Assembly: GCA_038243395.1 (NCBI GenBank)
Contig: JBBSRC010000005.1
Location: 1-64,000 of the forward strand
Reading direction: 5' to 3'
Length of the DNA: 64,000 nucleotides
Source: Gelidibacter sp038243395
Lineage (GTDB): Bacteria; Bacteroidota; Bacteroidia; Flavobacteriales; Flavobacteriaceae
Part shown: in pieces, positions 45,538 through 55,617 of the stretch
Numbering within the stretch: the stretch's first letter is position 1
Layout: every line of letters starts with the position of its first letter
Program-made: the position numbers and the translations under genes
Notes under the pieces: generated by a model
What the model saw: only the letters and a program-made list of their open reading frames with translations
Database searches by the model: none
What the model was told of the DNA's origin: nothing

Positions 45538-45849
45538 ATTCCTGTTAAGGCAGGAATTTTATTTTAAATCTGCTCTAATGATTAATGTAATAAATTTTGA
45601 TGACGTTTGTGGTAATACAATTTGTTTTGAGAGATGCAGGCATAGGATAAAAGAAGACTTCCTATGCATGTTCTCAACTTCTTTATAATCTATTATAGGG
45701 ATTTTTAAACCTACGATCTTTTTTGGAATATGTGTTTAAAAAAAATTTTGACGATTTTTAAGCACCATGCTTATACTCACTTATTCTAATTACTATAAAA
45801 GTTCTCGGAATAATTCAAAGTATTATTTGATTCTTTAATAAACAGCTTT
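45538..45849. other. Intergenic stretch, no gene seen
   Basis: The 310 bp between convergent genes are AT-rich with stops in all frames. A short CCTGTTAAGGCAGG inverted repeat lies near 45541-45554. Nothing else was recognised. Confidence 0.4.
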
Positions 45850-46470
45850 CTAAAATATCTCCAAACTCCCCTTACCTTCTCTAACAATGACCGGCTCTTC
45901 TTCAGACAAATCAATAATTGTAGACGCTAAATTATCTCCGTAACCACCATCAATTACCAAATCTACTAGATTATCCCATTTTTCTAAAATTAACTCAGGA
46001 TCAGTTGTGTATTCAATGATTTCGTCATCATCCCTAATCGATGTTGATATAATTGGTCGACCCAACTGTCGTACAATTTCGAGAGCAATATTATTCTTAG
46101 GAACTCTGATACCTACGGTTTTTTTCTTTTTAAAAGGATGCGGAAGCGTTTTTGCCCCGGGCAGAATAAACGTATAAGGCCCAGGTAAGGCTCGTTTTAA
46201 TATTTTGAATGTGGTAGAGTCTATTTGCTTCACATAGTCACTTAGGTTACTCAAATCGCTACATATAAAGGAGAAATTAGCTTTATCTAGTTTCACTCCT
46301 TTTATTTGCGCCACACGCTCCAAAGCCTTTATATTATTGATGTCACAACCCAGACCGTAAACGGTATCGGTAGGATAAATAATCAATCCGCCCGCCTTAA
46401 GCACTTTAATTACCTTCTTTATTTCCTTGGCATTTGGATTTTCCTCGTATATTCTTATAAACTCAGCCAT
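45850..46470 (-). CDS. YrdC/Sua5-family protein (L-threonylcarbamoyladenylate synthase-like)
   Basis: The 206-residue protein matches the YrdC/Sua5/YciO fold, with GGLIIYPTDTVYGLGCD, an RALPGPYTFIL segment, KKKTVGIRVPKN and PIISTSIR near 145. TsaC/Sua5 enzymes make threonylcarbamoyl-AMP for t6A37 of tRNA. The KKKTVGIRVP form and the C-terminal STIIDLS EEEPVIVREG are nearer to YciO, whose exact role is less clear. No signal peptide is present. It stands alone. Confidence 0.87.
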   Translation of the reverse strand: MAEFIRIYEENPNAKEIKKVIKVLKAGGLIIYPTDTVYGLGCDINNIKALERVAQIKGVKLDKANFSFICSDLSNLSDYVKQIDSTTFKILKRALPGPYTFILPGAKTLPHPFKKKKTVGIRVPKNNIALEIVRQLGRPIISTSIRDDDEIIEYTTDPELILEKWDNLVDLVIDGGYGDNLASTIIDLSEEEPVIVREGKGSLEIF

Positions 46471-46629
46471 GATATGTATCTTTTTATAACGTTAACAATG
46501 TACTTAATAATTTCTTTATGAAAGTCTAGAAATTAATTTTACTAACTATAGTCCTTAATTTATAACATTCTCTTGACTAAAGATAGTGCAGATGCTTCAA
46601 ACAGAAGTTTAAAGGCTTTTGAATAATTT

Positions 46630-47005
46630 CCAACAATTCATTATAAGTTATGACCCTGATAGTAACCAAAAATTTGAATTATATAAATCCTTAAACCGAA
46701 GCAGCCAGACACGGGACATAATTTTACTTGTTGGGTTGGGCGGGCCGCTGGAGATAAAGCAGACATTATAGATTATCCATCAAGATTTTTCAAATATAGC
46801 CATTGTAAATACCAATTACAGATTATCAGGTGTTGATAACAATCGTTATTCCCATGTAAACAAATGATTTACAGCACTAATAACCATCAAAAGACTCTAC
46901 AGAATATGTTGAGATGCCTAACGCCATTGGATTTTACGGCGTGAATGCTGATGGACGTTATCCTTGCAATGGATTTCTGCTTTTCAATATACTAAAAATG
47001 TAAAA
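46630..47005 (+). pseudogene. Relic of an alpha/beta-hydrolase (esterase) gene
   Basis: No open frame covers this region, but pieces in shifting frames spell an esterase. Near 46637-46720 one frame gives YDPDSNQKFELYKSLNRSSQ and then DIILLVG. Near 46745-46800 another gives AAGDKADIIDYPSRFF. From 46797 a third gives NIAIVNTNYRLSGVDNNRYS. Near 46905 another gives EYVEMPNAIGFYGVNADGRY, which aligns to the nucleophile elbow GFIGTSAGGH with the catalytic serine replaced by asparagine. The order matches the BD-FAE-type esterase fold. It is clearly decayed, so it is not a functional gene. Alignment is by eye. Confidence 0.6.
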
Positions 47006-47206
47006 ATGGTTTGTGGTATTATGGTATTATGGTACTTAATAATTTAATCCACCTCTTCTAATTGAAAGCCACAAACTCGGATATTAAAACTTTAATAAAT
47101 TTTTGGAGTTCAGATAAATATATGTTTTGTAAAAGAAGTTAGTCTATTCCTAACTTTTTAAAAGACGAATACTCTGAACCCTCAACTCTAATCTCAGAAC
47201 TCTTAC

Positions 47207-49522
47207 CTACCCCAGCACATCCAACTTAGCGAAACGCAGCAATAATTTCTTGACACCACCATGTTGAAAATTAATTTCAGCCTTGGTATCTGCTCCTGCT
47301 CCTTCAATTTTTAGAACTTCGCCCTTCCCAAAACGCATATGCTCTACCACATTACCTACAGTCAGTTTCCCATCAAACAAATTGATATTCGGACTTCCTA
47401 CTGATTTTCCGATCGGTTTTAATTTCGCAGGTGGAATAAATTTCGGAGGTTTTTCTTCTGTTTTTCGCTTTGCAGGTCTTTTGAAACGGATTTGATCTGG
47501 TGGAATATCGCCAAAAATATCAGGAGAAAGCATTGGATTGAACCGTCTTTCATCAATTGGCGTTAAAATCTCCAGAAATGTTTCATCGATTTCTTCAATA
47601 AAACGGCTCGGTTCTGCATCAATTAATTTACCCCAACGGTAGCGCGACATGGTGTAGGTTAAATACGCTTGTTTTTCTGCTCTGGTCAAGGCGACATAAA
47701 AAAGACGTCGCTCTTCTTCCAATTCACTTCGTGTGTTCATACTCATGCCACTTGGGAACAAGTCCTCCTCCATCCCCACAATATATACATAAGGGAATTC
47801 CAATCCTTTAGCCAAGTGAATGGTCATCAAAGCCACATGGTCCGCATCTCCTTTATCGGCATCCAAATCTGTTGCTAATGCAACATCTTCAAGGAACTCT
47901 GCTAAAGCTCCAGTGGCATCCGCTAATTCTTCCTGACCTTCCACAAAATCCTTCATACCGTTCAACAGCTCCTCGATATTCTCCATTTTACCAATACCTT
48001 CTGGAGTGCCATCATCTCTGAATTCCTTGATCAGCCCAGTAACTTTGGTCACATGGTCCGCCAATTCAAAAGCATTTGCGGTTTGATTCATTACCTGAAA
48101 ACTCTCGATCATGGTCACGAAATTCTGAAGCTTATTCTTGGTGCCCGAATTGATATTGATATCCACTTTATCGATATTTTTCATGACCTCAAAAATGGAG
48201 CGGTTATATCCATTTGCTGCCACTATGAGTCTGTCTATAGTGGTCTGACCAATTCCACGACCTGGAAAATTAATGACACGCTTTAGCGCTTCCTCATCGG
48301 CTGGATTGATTATTAATCGCAAATAAGAAAGGACATCTTTAATCTCCTTCCGCTGGTAGAAGGATTGACCTCCATAAATTCTGTAGGGAATGTTACGTTT
48401 TCTTAACGCATCCTCCATCGCACGAGATTGTGCGTTGGTACGGTATAAAATGGCAAAATCACTATTCATCAACTGATTTTCCATTTTGTTTTCAAAGATG
48501 GAACTTGCTACATATCGGCCTTCATCACCATCAGTCATCAATCGGTTGACTTTTATTTTAGGACCGTCATCGTTAGCTGTCCAAACAACTTTTTCAAGCT
48601 TGGTCTGATTCTTATCGATGATGGAATTGGCAGCATTGACTATGTTTTTAGTAGAGCGGTAATTCTGTTCTAAGCGGAACAACTTTACATCGTCATAATC
48701 CTTTTGGAAGTTTAAAATATTATTGATATTGGCGCCTCTAAAAGCATAAATACTTTGCGCGTCATCACCAACCACACAAATATTCTGAAATTTATCAGAT
48801 AACGCTCTTACAATCAAGTATTGTGAATGATTAGTATCCTGATACTCATCGACCAGAATATAGCGGAATCGATTTTGATATTTTGCCAATACATCTGGAA
48901 AGCGCGTAAGTAATTCGTTGGTTTTCAATAACAAATCATCAAAATCCATCGCCCCTGCTTTAAAGCAACGATCGACATATTGTTTGTAGATATCCCCCAG
49001 CCTTGGGCGTTTAGCCATCGTGTCGGCCTCTATCAGTTCTGGATTCTGAAAATAAGCTTTAACTGTAATGAGACTATTCTTGTAGGATGAAATTCGGGAG
49101 CTTATCTGTTTGTACTTATAAATATCCTTATCCAGTCCCATTTCCTTAATAATGGACGAAATTAAACGTTGGGAATCCTGCGCGTCATAAATCGTGAAAT
49201 TGCTAGGGTACCCTAATTTATCTGCTTCAATACGTAGGATTTTCGCAAAAACGGAGTGAAATGTTCCCATCCATAAATTTTTGGCCTCACTAGTTCCTAC
49301 TATTTCAGAAATTCTATTCTTCATTTCACGTGCTGCCTTATTGGTGAAGGTCAGCGACAAAATATTAAAAGGGTCCACACCCTGACTCATCAAATAGGCA
49401 ATCCTAAAAGTTAATACACGTGTTTTACCTGAACCAGCACCTGCAATAACAATCATAGGGCCGTCCTTCTGCAATGTTGGTGCTAATTGCGCCTCATTTA
49501 ACTGACTTAAATACTTCTCCAA
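47207..49522 (-). CDS. uvrD: UvrD/PcrA-family 3'-5' DNA helicase
   Basis: The 771-residue superfamily 1A helicase has Walker A GAGSGKT (28-34), motif Ia TFTNKAAREMKNRI, motif II VDEYQDTN, motif III VGDDAQSIYAFRGA, motif IV LEQNYRS and motif VI VALTRAEK. The C-terminus holds a tudor-like RNA polymerase-binding element (MRFGKGEVLKIEG). UvrD/PcrA unwinds DNA in excision and mismatch repair and clears RecA. Start is TTG at 49522, because no in-frame ATG fits and homologues begin MEKYL-type. Length is normal. Confidence 0.95.
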   Translation of the reverse strand: MEKYLSQLNEAQLAPTLQKDGPMIVIAGAGSGKTRVLTFRIAYLMSQGVDPFNILSLTFTNKAAREMKNRISEIVGTSEAKNLWMGTFHSVFAKILRIEADKLGYPSNFTIYDAQDSQRLISSIIKEMGLDKDIYKYKQISSRISSYKNSLITVKAYFQNPELIEADTMAKRPRLGDIYKQYVDRCFKAGAMDFDDLLLKTNELLTRFPDVLAKYQNRFRYILVDEYQDTNHSQYLIVRALSDKFQNICVVGDDAQSIYAFRGANINNILNFQKDYDDVKLFRLEQNYRSTKNIVNAANSIIDKNQTKLEKVVWTANDDGPKIKVNRLMTDGDEGRYVASSIFENKMENQLMNSDFAILYRTNAQSRAMEDALRKRNIPYRIYGGQSFYQRKEIKDVLSYLRLIINPADEEALKRVINFPGRGIGQTTIDRLIVAANGYNRSIFEVMKNIDKVDININSGTKNKLQNFVTMIESFQVMNQTANAFELADHVTKVTGLIKEFRDDGTPEGIGKMENIEELLNGMKDFVEGQEELADATGALAEFLEDVALATDLDADKGDADHVALMTIHLAKGLEFPYVYIVGMEEDLFPSGMSMNTRSELEEERRLFYVALTRAEKQAYLTYTMSRYRWGKLIDAEPSRFIEEIDETFLEILTPIDERRFNPMLSPDIFGDIPPDQIRFKRPAKRKTEEKPPKFIPPAKLKPIGKSVGSPNINLFDGKLTVGNVVEHMRFGKGEVLKIEGAGADTKAEINFQHGGVKKLLLRFAKLDVLG

Positions 49523-49703
49523 AACTCCTTCATTTTTTAGAGTGTGAAATTAACCAAAGCTTCTGTTTTTAACGAAGAATTTTGCGAATAATTGTCAACA
49601 AAAAGACGTAATATATAGTGGTTCAAAAGCACAATAAATGAATATAGTGCAGTATTGGCGGAGCTCATTAATTACTGAAATTGTAAAGGAACTTTGGTCA
49701 ATC

Positions 49704-51272
49704 CTATTGCTTTCCGTCACCCGTCATAATACTCCCCAAACCTGCTTTCAGACTGATCCATAAAAAATTGAAGATTGATTTGGTTTTATCACGCTCAATA
49801 TTCTCTTTAAAACTTTCTCTAAAACCATCCTCAGTTTCATTACTGTCCTTTTTGATAAAAAGATTGGCGATGGCGGACAATACTTTATTTTTCTTCTCGC
49901 CCTCCTTGTCCAAAATGACTACTTTAAAATCCTCGTATTTGGCTTTCATATTCACACGGGAGGTATTAACATCGCCTGAAACCGTAGCATAAGTATGCAA
50001 TAATTCTCCCTCAAGAAGGACTTTCAAATTGGGTTGAGAAAAGGGATTTAGATCGGGAGATGGAAGCTTACCGATATTCGTTTTGAACACAAACGCATCA
50101 CTGGCATCATTGACATCAAATACCCAGTTAACTTTTATAGGGGTTTTTGCCATGAAAATAGCGTCTATATCCAAGGTGGTTTTTTGTCCAGAATCATAAG
50201 TATTACTAATGTTTTTTATATCAGCATCCATCTTTGTAAAGGAAAGTTTACCCGCTGGCATATCAACGTTTACCTTTTCAGAATAAACAATTGTGGCATT
50301 TTTGAGCTCAACCTCACTTAAAGTTAAATTAAACTTAAGACCACGCAGCATCTTGCTATATAATTGTTTAGTAGTTATATCATCAGCAATTAACTTATCT
50401 CTATAAATATACATTTCAGGGTTTTCAAAAATGACTTCTGGACTTTTAAAATAAAAAATGGAATCCTGCTGATATCCAAATTCTTGATTCTTTAAAACTA
50501 GTGACGGAATGGATACATTAAAATGATCGCGTTCCTCAGATATAATTTGGCTCAATTTTTCTTTAGAGTATTTCGTGAACATTTTCATCTGATTCAGACG
50601 TATCTGTCCTTGGGTTATACTAGCATCAGCGATGGTCAAATTTTCATAATTCCCCATACTGAAAAAGAAATTTTCAAAAGAAAAATTATAATCTTCATAA
50701 TTGAAAGGAATAGGATTTTTAACTGAAATAGGATTTACTTCGATTCCCATAATATTTGCTGTTAAACTATTGGAATAAAGCATGATTGAATCTGTTTCAG
50801 TATCCCGAATGCTTAGTTTTCCGTTTTGGATATTAAATTGGTCCACTTTAATTTCCTGCTTCAATTGGTCTGAACTGGAATTTTTGTATTCATTTTTTGG
50901 AATGGTTTTGTCATGGTAATAGTGTACTACCGGACTTCTTAATTGCACGCTTTTCACATGGATGATATCATTTACGAGATAATCCCAATATCCAAAGCCC
51001 GTGACCATCAAAGTATCCAATGCAACATCAACATTGATTTTTGAAGTATGACTCCCCATGTTTAAGATTTTTGGACGGATGAGAGCCACTTTTCCTCCCC
51101 AAAGATTAACGTCAATCGATTCATAATCCACGCTAACTGTTTCAGGAAGTTCTGATTTGAGAAAATTTTCGAGTTTAGAAGTGATAATGGCATCTGCCAC
51201 AAAATATCCTATAACACTCAGCACCACTAGCGCCAACAAACTAATTATTGTGATCTTCAAAGGTTTCGTCAT
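49704..51272 (-). CDS. AsmA-like membrane-anchored protein
   Basis: The 522-residue protein has one N-terminal membrane helix (residues 5-27) and then a long beta-rich chain with repeated NxxLxxxxI-type strands typical of AsmA/DUF748-like proteins. These share a repeating beta-groove fold and are thought to help lipid movement between the membranes. The segments DFVADAIITSKLENFLKSEL and IDVNLWGGKVALIRPKI mark the start of that region. Near the C-terminus SIFNFLWISLKAGLGSIMTG lies close to the second membrane side. It stands between uvrD and a small membrane protein gene. The specific cargo is unknown. Confidence 0.72.
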   Translation of the reverse strand: MTKPLKITIISLLALVVLSVIGYFVADAIITSKLENFLKSELPETVSVDYESIDVNLWGGKVALIRPKILNMGSHTSKINVDVALDTLMVTGFGYWDYLVNDIIHVKSVQLRSPVVHYYHDKTIPKNEYKNSSSDQLKQEIKVDQFNIQNGKLSIRDTETDSIMLYSNSLTANIMGIEVNPISVKNPIPFNYEDYNFSFENFFFSMGNYENLTIADASITQGQIRLNQMKMFTKYSKEKLSQIISEERDHFNVSIPSLVLKNQEFGYQQDSIFYFKSPEVIFENPEMYIYRDKLIADDITTKQLYSKMLRGLKFNLTLSEVELKNATIVYSEKVNVDMPAGKLSFTKMDADIKNISNTYDSGQKTTLDIDAIFMAKTPIKVNWVFDVNDASDAFVFKTNIGKLPSPDLNPFSQPNLKVLLEGELLHTYATVSGDVNTSRVNMKAKYEDFKVVILDKEGEKKNKVLSAIANLFIKKDSNETEDGFRESFKENIERDKTKSIFNFLWISLKAGLGSIMTGDGKQ

Positions 51273-51409
51273 AAAATAAAGATATACAATCGCGATGTGT
51301 TATGGTATCTTAATAAAAATATTTGTGACTGAAATCCTCATCCCTTGTTCGTCATCTCCTAAATCTCTGTTTTTTAAAATTCTTGAGGAAATTTTAAAAA
51401 AAACATCTT

Positions 51410-51958
51410 ATGTTTGATGAAATTTTACCCGTTATGGATTTAGGATTAAAATTAATTGATGCTTTACTTTATGCAATTCCTGCATTAATCACAGGACTTT
51501 TAGCCTATTATTTTTTTAAGGAGCATACTAAAAATGAAGAAGGAAGAAGACGGTTCCTGCTCCAAAAAGACATGCAAGTCAATACTATGCCACTTCGCTT
51601 GCAAGCCTATGAACGCATGGTCATTTTCCTTGAACGCATCACGCCTTCTAAATTAATGATAAGGATCACGCCAACCTCTTCAGATAAAGACAGTTATGAA
51701 AGCTTGCTTATAGCTAGCGTTGAACAGGAATTTGAGCACAATTTGTCGCAACAAATCTACGTGACCAGCGATTGTTGGAACATTATATGTGCCGCAAAAA
51801 ATGCAACAATTCAATTAATCAGAAAAGCCAGTCTCTTAGAAAAAACCACTACTGCCGATAAATTAAGAGAAGTTGTATTGACGGAAATGATGGAAAAACG
51901 CGCCCCTAGTGATGCCGCTCTTTCTTATATAAAGCAAGAAGTTGGCGAAATGTGGTAG
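51410..51958 (+). CDS. DUF7935-type conserved membrane protein
   Basis: The 182-residue protein has a short N-terminal region with one membrane helix (about residues 15-37; DALLYAIPALITGLLAYYFF) followed by a soluble helical domain with RRFLLQKDMQVNTMPLRLQA, YERMVIFLERITPSKLMIRI and LSQQIYVTSDCWNIICAAKN. This pattern is conserved in Bacteroidota, and its function is unknown to me. It is monocistronic and divergent from the AsmA-like gene. Confidence 0.8.
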   Translation: MFDEILPVMDLGLKLIDALLYAIPALITGLLAYYFFKEHTKNEEGRRRFLLQKDMQVNTMPLRLQAYERMVIFLERITPSKLMIRITPTSSDKDSYESLLIASVEQEFEHNLSQQIYVTSDCWNIICAAKNATIQLIRKASLLEKTTTADKLREVVLTEMMEKRAPSDAALSYIKQEVGEMW

Positions 51959-52282
51959 GGGTTAGTGGGCAGTCTTCAGTTTCGGACTCAGCCTCAGTCT
52001 CAGTTCTCAGTTCTCAGTCTCAGTTCTCAGAAAATATCAGGTTTGTGGGGTGGCAGGTTTTAATAATGCCCTCTCATTGATATAGATCTATAAGTTTAAG
52101 CATACGTTCTGATTGACTGCGGCCGATTGAAGGACGATATATCATTTTTCCAACCTGATCTATCAAATAAGAAAAACAAATTAAACATTAAGGAGAAAAG
52201 ATTTTTTACGAACACTAAATTATCTTTTATATATCCCATCTCCAATTTAATGGGGTGTTGAGATTTATAATGCCATTTTTAT
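51959..52282. repeat. CTCAGTTCTCAGT-type simple repeats
   Basis: Positions 51965-52035 are built of CAGTCTCAGTTCTCAGT words in tandem. The rest of the 324-bp gap has no gene and ends at the convergent patatin gene. Related GCAGT words occur near 29400 and 57730. Confidence 0.6.
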
Positions 52283-53197
52283 CTAATCGGATATTTCAGG
52301 CTTCAACGGACTTACCTCTTGGTTTTTATACTTTGCGAAATCAAAACCACTTTGCCACCAGGAGGTCATCTTATCTTTATTAAATACCAAGGAATTGGTA
52401 GTCAACACCGTAGGTGTATAATAAAAATTAATAATGGCATCTTGATTTGTGGCCACGAACTTTCCAATTCGGATATTCTGATATTCGATTCTATCCAACA
52501 TAAACGAAAACATATTGGTCAATAATGAGAACGCATTTAAAGACGGCATTCTGTTATATTGCGTTACCTCGGTCTGCAACACCACCGCATCCACTACCGT
52601 AGCGCCGCGCCTAATGGCTTCTTCAATAGGCACCATTGAGCCTAAACCACCATCGGCATACTCACAGCCATCTTTTTTAACCAAGGACATAAAAGGTGTG
52701 TAATTACAGGAAATCCATACCCATTCCATAAATTCCTCGTATTCAAAATCTTTAACAGATTTGTACTCTACTTGATTAAGCGACAGATTTGAAACTGTTA
52801 CAATCACATCAGCTTTCAACAACTTTAAAGCATTAAAACCTTCCATAGAAACATGCTCCCTAATTAATTTTCTCAAATTATGGCTTTCACCAAAAGTCTT
52901 GCTGCCACTCAAAAGATTTCGCAACACATTAAAATGATTGATGCTAATCGTCTCAATCCCATTTCTTTTTTTGATGTTAAAGGGACACACATTAAAAATA
53001 TCACTTTGTTTCACATTAGTGTAAATCTCTTTGATTTCTTTAACTTTTTTTAATGCCAAATGGGACACCAGCAGACTTCCCGTTGAAGTACCAATAAACA
53101 AATCATAATCTAGCTTTTTGTTTTCAATGAGATATTGCGCCACCCCACCCGCAAATGCGCCTTTACTTCCTCCTCCTGATATGATTAATGCTCGCAT
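52283..53197 (-). CDS. Patatin-like phospholipase
   Basis: The 304-residue protein has the patatin hallmarks: an oxyanion loop GGGSKGAF (8-15), nucleophile S38 in GTSTG, and the dyad aspartate in YADGGLGSM near residue 177. No signal peptide is present, so the enzyme should act in the cytosol or at the inner face of the membrane, hydrolysing acyl chains from phospholipids. The gene is monocistronic. Short patatins of this type occur in many bacteria and their natural substrate is usually unknown. Confidence 0.92.
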   Translation of the reverse strand: MRALIISGGGSKGAFAGGVAQYLIENKKLDYDLFIGTSTGSLLVSHLALKKVKEIKEIYTNVKQSDIFNVCPFNIKKRNGIETISINHFNVLRNLLSGSKTFGESHNLRKLIREHVSMEGFNALKLLKADVIVTVSNLSLNQVEYKSVKDFEYEEFMEWVWISCNYTPFMSLVKKDGCEYADGGLGSMVPIEEAIRRGATVVDAVVLQTEVTQYNRMPSLNAFSLLTNMFSFMLDRIEYQNIRIGKFVATNQDAIINFYYTPTVLTTNSLVFNKDKMTSWWQSGFDFAKYKNQEVSPLKPEISD

Positions 53198-53343
53198 TTC
53201 TAGTTTCTAGCTTGTGTTATAGTTGTCGTTTAAGAACAAGTTATTTGTTATTCATTATTCATTATTCATTAAGAAAAATTAAACCATCTATCATAGTCTT
53301 ACCAATTAATCAACCACTACTCATTAAAATTACCCTTTAACCA

Positions 53344-55338
53344 TTAATTTCTCATACCATCAATAATTTTTTTATAATGTTCAACACCTTTCAGTTCTCC
53401 CATCAATTGTTTGGTAAACTGTTGAAAGCGCCAATTGTGGTGCTGTGTGGCGCCTATCAGATTTCTTATTGAAATCTCGTCAAAACTATTCAGCAATTTC
53501 AAATACTTAAAGGCGTTCATGCGCAAATCAAAACTATACTTTGGATCGGTATAGCCTCTCAACTCCTCAAAAACTGCTTGTTTTTTATCCGGCTGATACT
53601 CTAAAGTATTTAAATGTAAAGCTAACCAAGGCAGTTTCACATTGAAGTCGCTAAAGCCATAAACATCTTTGGTTTGCTGAAGATATTTAGCACGATCCTC
53701 CGGGAAATTCACCCATAAATTATATAAGGCTACCTCAATGGTTTTGTAGGATTTATCACTTAAAAAAGATTCGTAATTTCCCTTAAATTCTGATGGAATC
53801 ACAGACAGTTTTTGCGCAATGGCTTGTCGTACTTCAAGATTATTATTAAAATCCTCTGACTTCACCTCATAACTCGCTTTTGATAGAATTTTGACTTTGG
53901 CCTTATCGGAAATATCAGAAACCAAATAATCCTTGCATTTCAAAGGATAAGTCTCACAACTAACATCAAGAAACTCCTGAATAAATTCTGATTTATTCAA
54001 GCTTTTAACCATATTATCCTGTGGAAGTTCAATATCTTCGATCCAAATTCTTACGAATTCAGACAAATCTTGACCGCTTGCTTTTTCCACCTCTTGAATA
54101 AAATCTGAGGTTTCTACATTCTGATACTGGTACCTCTCAAGATAGTTTTTTACAGCCGATTTAAAAGCAACATCGCCCACCTGCTCGCGCAATACATGTA
54201 AAGCCCAGCTCCCTTTTTGGTAAAAGGTCACGCTGCTGGACTTTGGATTGAGCAAAGATGTGCTTTCTCCGGCATTCTCCTGCTTTAATAGTTGTTGAGC
54301 AGCCTCATACATTTGCCAATAAAAATAATCCTCACCAAAAACTTCGCGCTCAGCCAAGAGCGCATAGTAGGTGGCAAAACCTTCTTGGAGCCAATGATGT
54401 GTGCCGCTAGTTGCAGTGACCAAATTACCAAACCATTGGTGCGCTAGCTCATGAGCGTTCACGTTGACATAATTCTGGTCGTTAAACGAAATAGTATCAA
54501 CCACTAAAGCATCTGAAAAGATAGTGAGCGTGGTGTTTTCCATTCCAGAATACAAAAAATCCTTGACCGGCACTTGTCTGTACACTTTCCAAGGATAAGG
54601 GATACCAATTTCATTTTCTAAAAAATCAAACATTTGTTTGCTATAGCGATAAGTCGGCTCCACTTTCGACGAATCTTGCGGATAATAGTAATACTCTAAC
54701 GGAATACCACTGTATGAGGTTTCGGTTCTTTTATTGTATTTTCCTACTGCAAGTGCCACAAGATAACTGCTCATAGGTGATGTCATATCATAACGCCACT
54801 TGGTGCGATTTTGTGCGATCGGTTCTTTTTCTACCAGCGCTCCATTAGCCAAAACGACATAAGCATCATTATAAGAAATAGATAGATCAAACTTAATTTT
54901 CTCATTCATATCATCAATACTTGGCAACCAATTACTGGTGTACTTTCCTTGCCCTTGTGTCCAAATTTGATCGTCAATAAAATATAAGGCTTTTTTAGGT
55001 TGGGCAGAATACCAGAATTGTAATGTATAATCCGTGTTAGTCTTAAAATTATTTAAGATGACTAGTTTATTGGCTTCAACGTGGTAATCACTTTCTTGAA
55101 TAGCATCAACACTCAGAACACTTAATTTCAAATTCTTGAAGTCCATATTTATAGCATCAAGATAAATAGAATCAACATCCTTCAGGATTTTAAAATTCAC
55201 GGATACAAAGCCAGATACTTCGTTTGTGTTGGTAAAATTCAAATCTGCTTTAATTCTTTCAAAATCAACAGCATCCGACTGTTGGGCATAAACAGTTCCA
55301 ATAAACAGTAGGAAACAAAGAGAAAGAAGGCGGTTCAT
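53344..55338 (-). CDS. M1-family zinc aminopeptidase
   Basis: The 664-residue protein is exported (signal peptide LLSLCFLLFIGTVYA). The M1 motifs are complete: GMENT (265-269) for N-terminal recognition, HELAH (296-300) for zinc and catalysis, and E319 in WLQEGFATYY. N-terminal beta domain residues are 20-200; the C-terminal helical domain is shorter than in ePepN. It should trim amino acids from peptides in the periplasm. A perfect 16-bp palindrome lies 14 bp upstream of its start and may be an operator. Compare the M1-like protein at 30.4 kb, which has lost this site. Confidence 0.96.
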   Translation of the reverse strand: MNRLLSLCFLLFIGTVYAQQSDAVDFERIKADLNFTNTNEVSGFVSVNFKILKDVDSIYLDAINMDFKNLKLSVLSVDAIQESDYHVEANKLVILNNFKTNTDYTLQFWYSAQPKKALYFIDDQIWTQGQGKYTSNWLPSIDDMNEKIKFDLSISYNDAYVVLANGALVEKEPIAQNRTKWRYDMTSPMSSYLVALAVGKYNKRTETSYSGIPLEYYYYPQDSSKVEPTYRYSKQMFDFLENEIGIPYPWKVYRQVPVKDFLYSGMENTTLTIFSDALVVDTISFNDQNYVNVNAHELAHQWFGNLVTATSGTHHWLQEGFATYYALLAEREVFGEDYFYWQMYEAAQQLLKQENAGESTSLLNPKSSSVTFYQKGSWALHVLREQVGDVAFKSAVKNYLERYQYQNVETSDFIQEVEKASGQDLSEFVRIWIEDIELPQDNMVKSLNKSEFIQEFLDVSCETYPLKCKDYLVSDISDKAKVKILSKASYEVKSEDFNNNLEVRQAIAQKLSVIPSEFKGNYESFLSDKSYKTIEVALYNLWVNFPEDRAKYLQQTKDVYGFSDFNVKLPWLALHLNTLEYQPDKKQAVFEELRGYTDPKYSFDLRMNAFKYLKLLNSFDEISIRNLIGATQHHNWRFQQFTKQLMGELKGVEHYKKIIDGMRN

Positions 55339-55351
55339 TTTAGGAGCTTAA

Positions 55352-55367
55352 TTTGGTCATGACCAAA
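55352..55367. promoter_or_regulatory. 16-bp perfect palindrome upstream of M1 peptidase gene
   Basis: TTTGGTCATGACCAAA is its own reverse complement and lies 14 bp upstream of the M1 peptidase ATG. It may be a regulator binding site. Confidence 0.55.
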
Positions 55368-55375
55368 ATAAGAAA

Positions 55376-55510
55376 AAAATTACACGAAGCACGAAGTATC
55401 AAGTACAAAGTGCGAAGTGTGACTCAGGAAGCTGGAAGCATGCAGAACGAAGTATGAAACACAAACGCGAAGACTGGAGACGGAAGCACAAAGTACTAAT
55501 CAGTTGGATT
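55376..55510. repeat. ACGAAGTA-type simple repeats
   Basis: The stretch between the M1 peptidase and recG consists of overlapping CACGAAGTATCAAGTACAAAG-like words, repeating GAAGTA/GAAGCA. It has no gene. Confidence 0.5.
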
Positions 55511-55617
55511 AAAGCAGTACGTCCCGCCACAATTAAGTCCAAAATAATTATTCTAAAAGCTTAAGACATTCCACATGGGAATTCCTGCATTCGAAGGAAT
55601 TGGTTAAATTCGCAACC

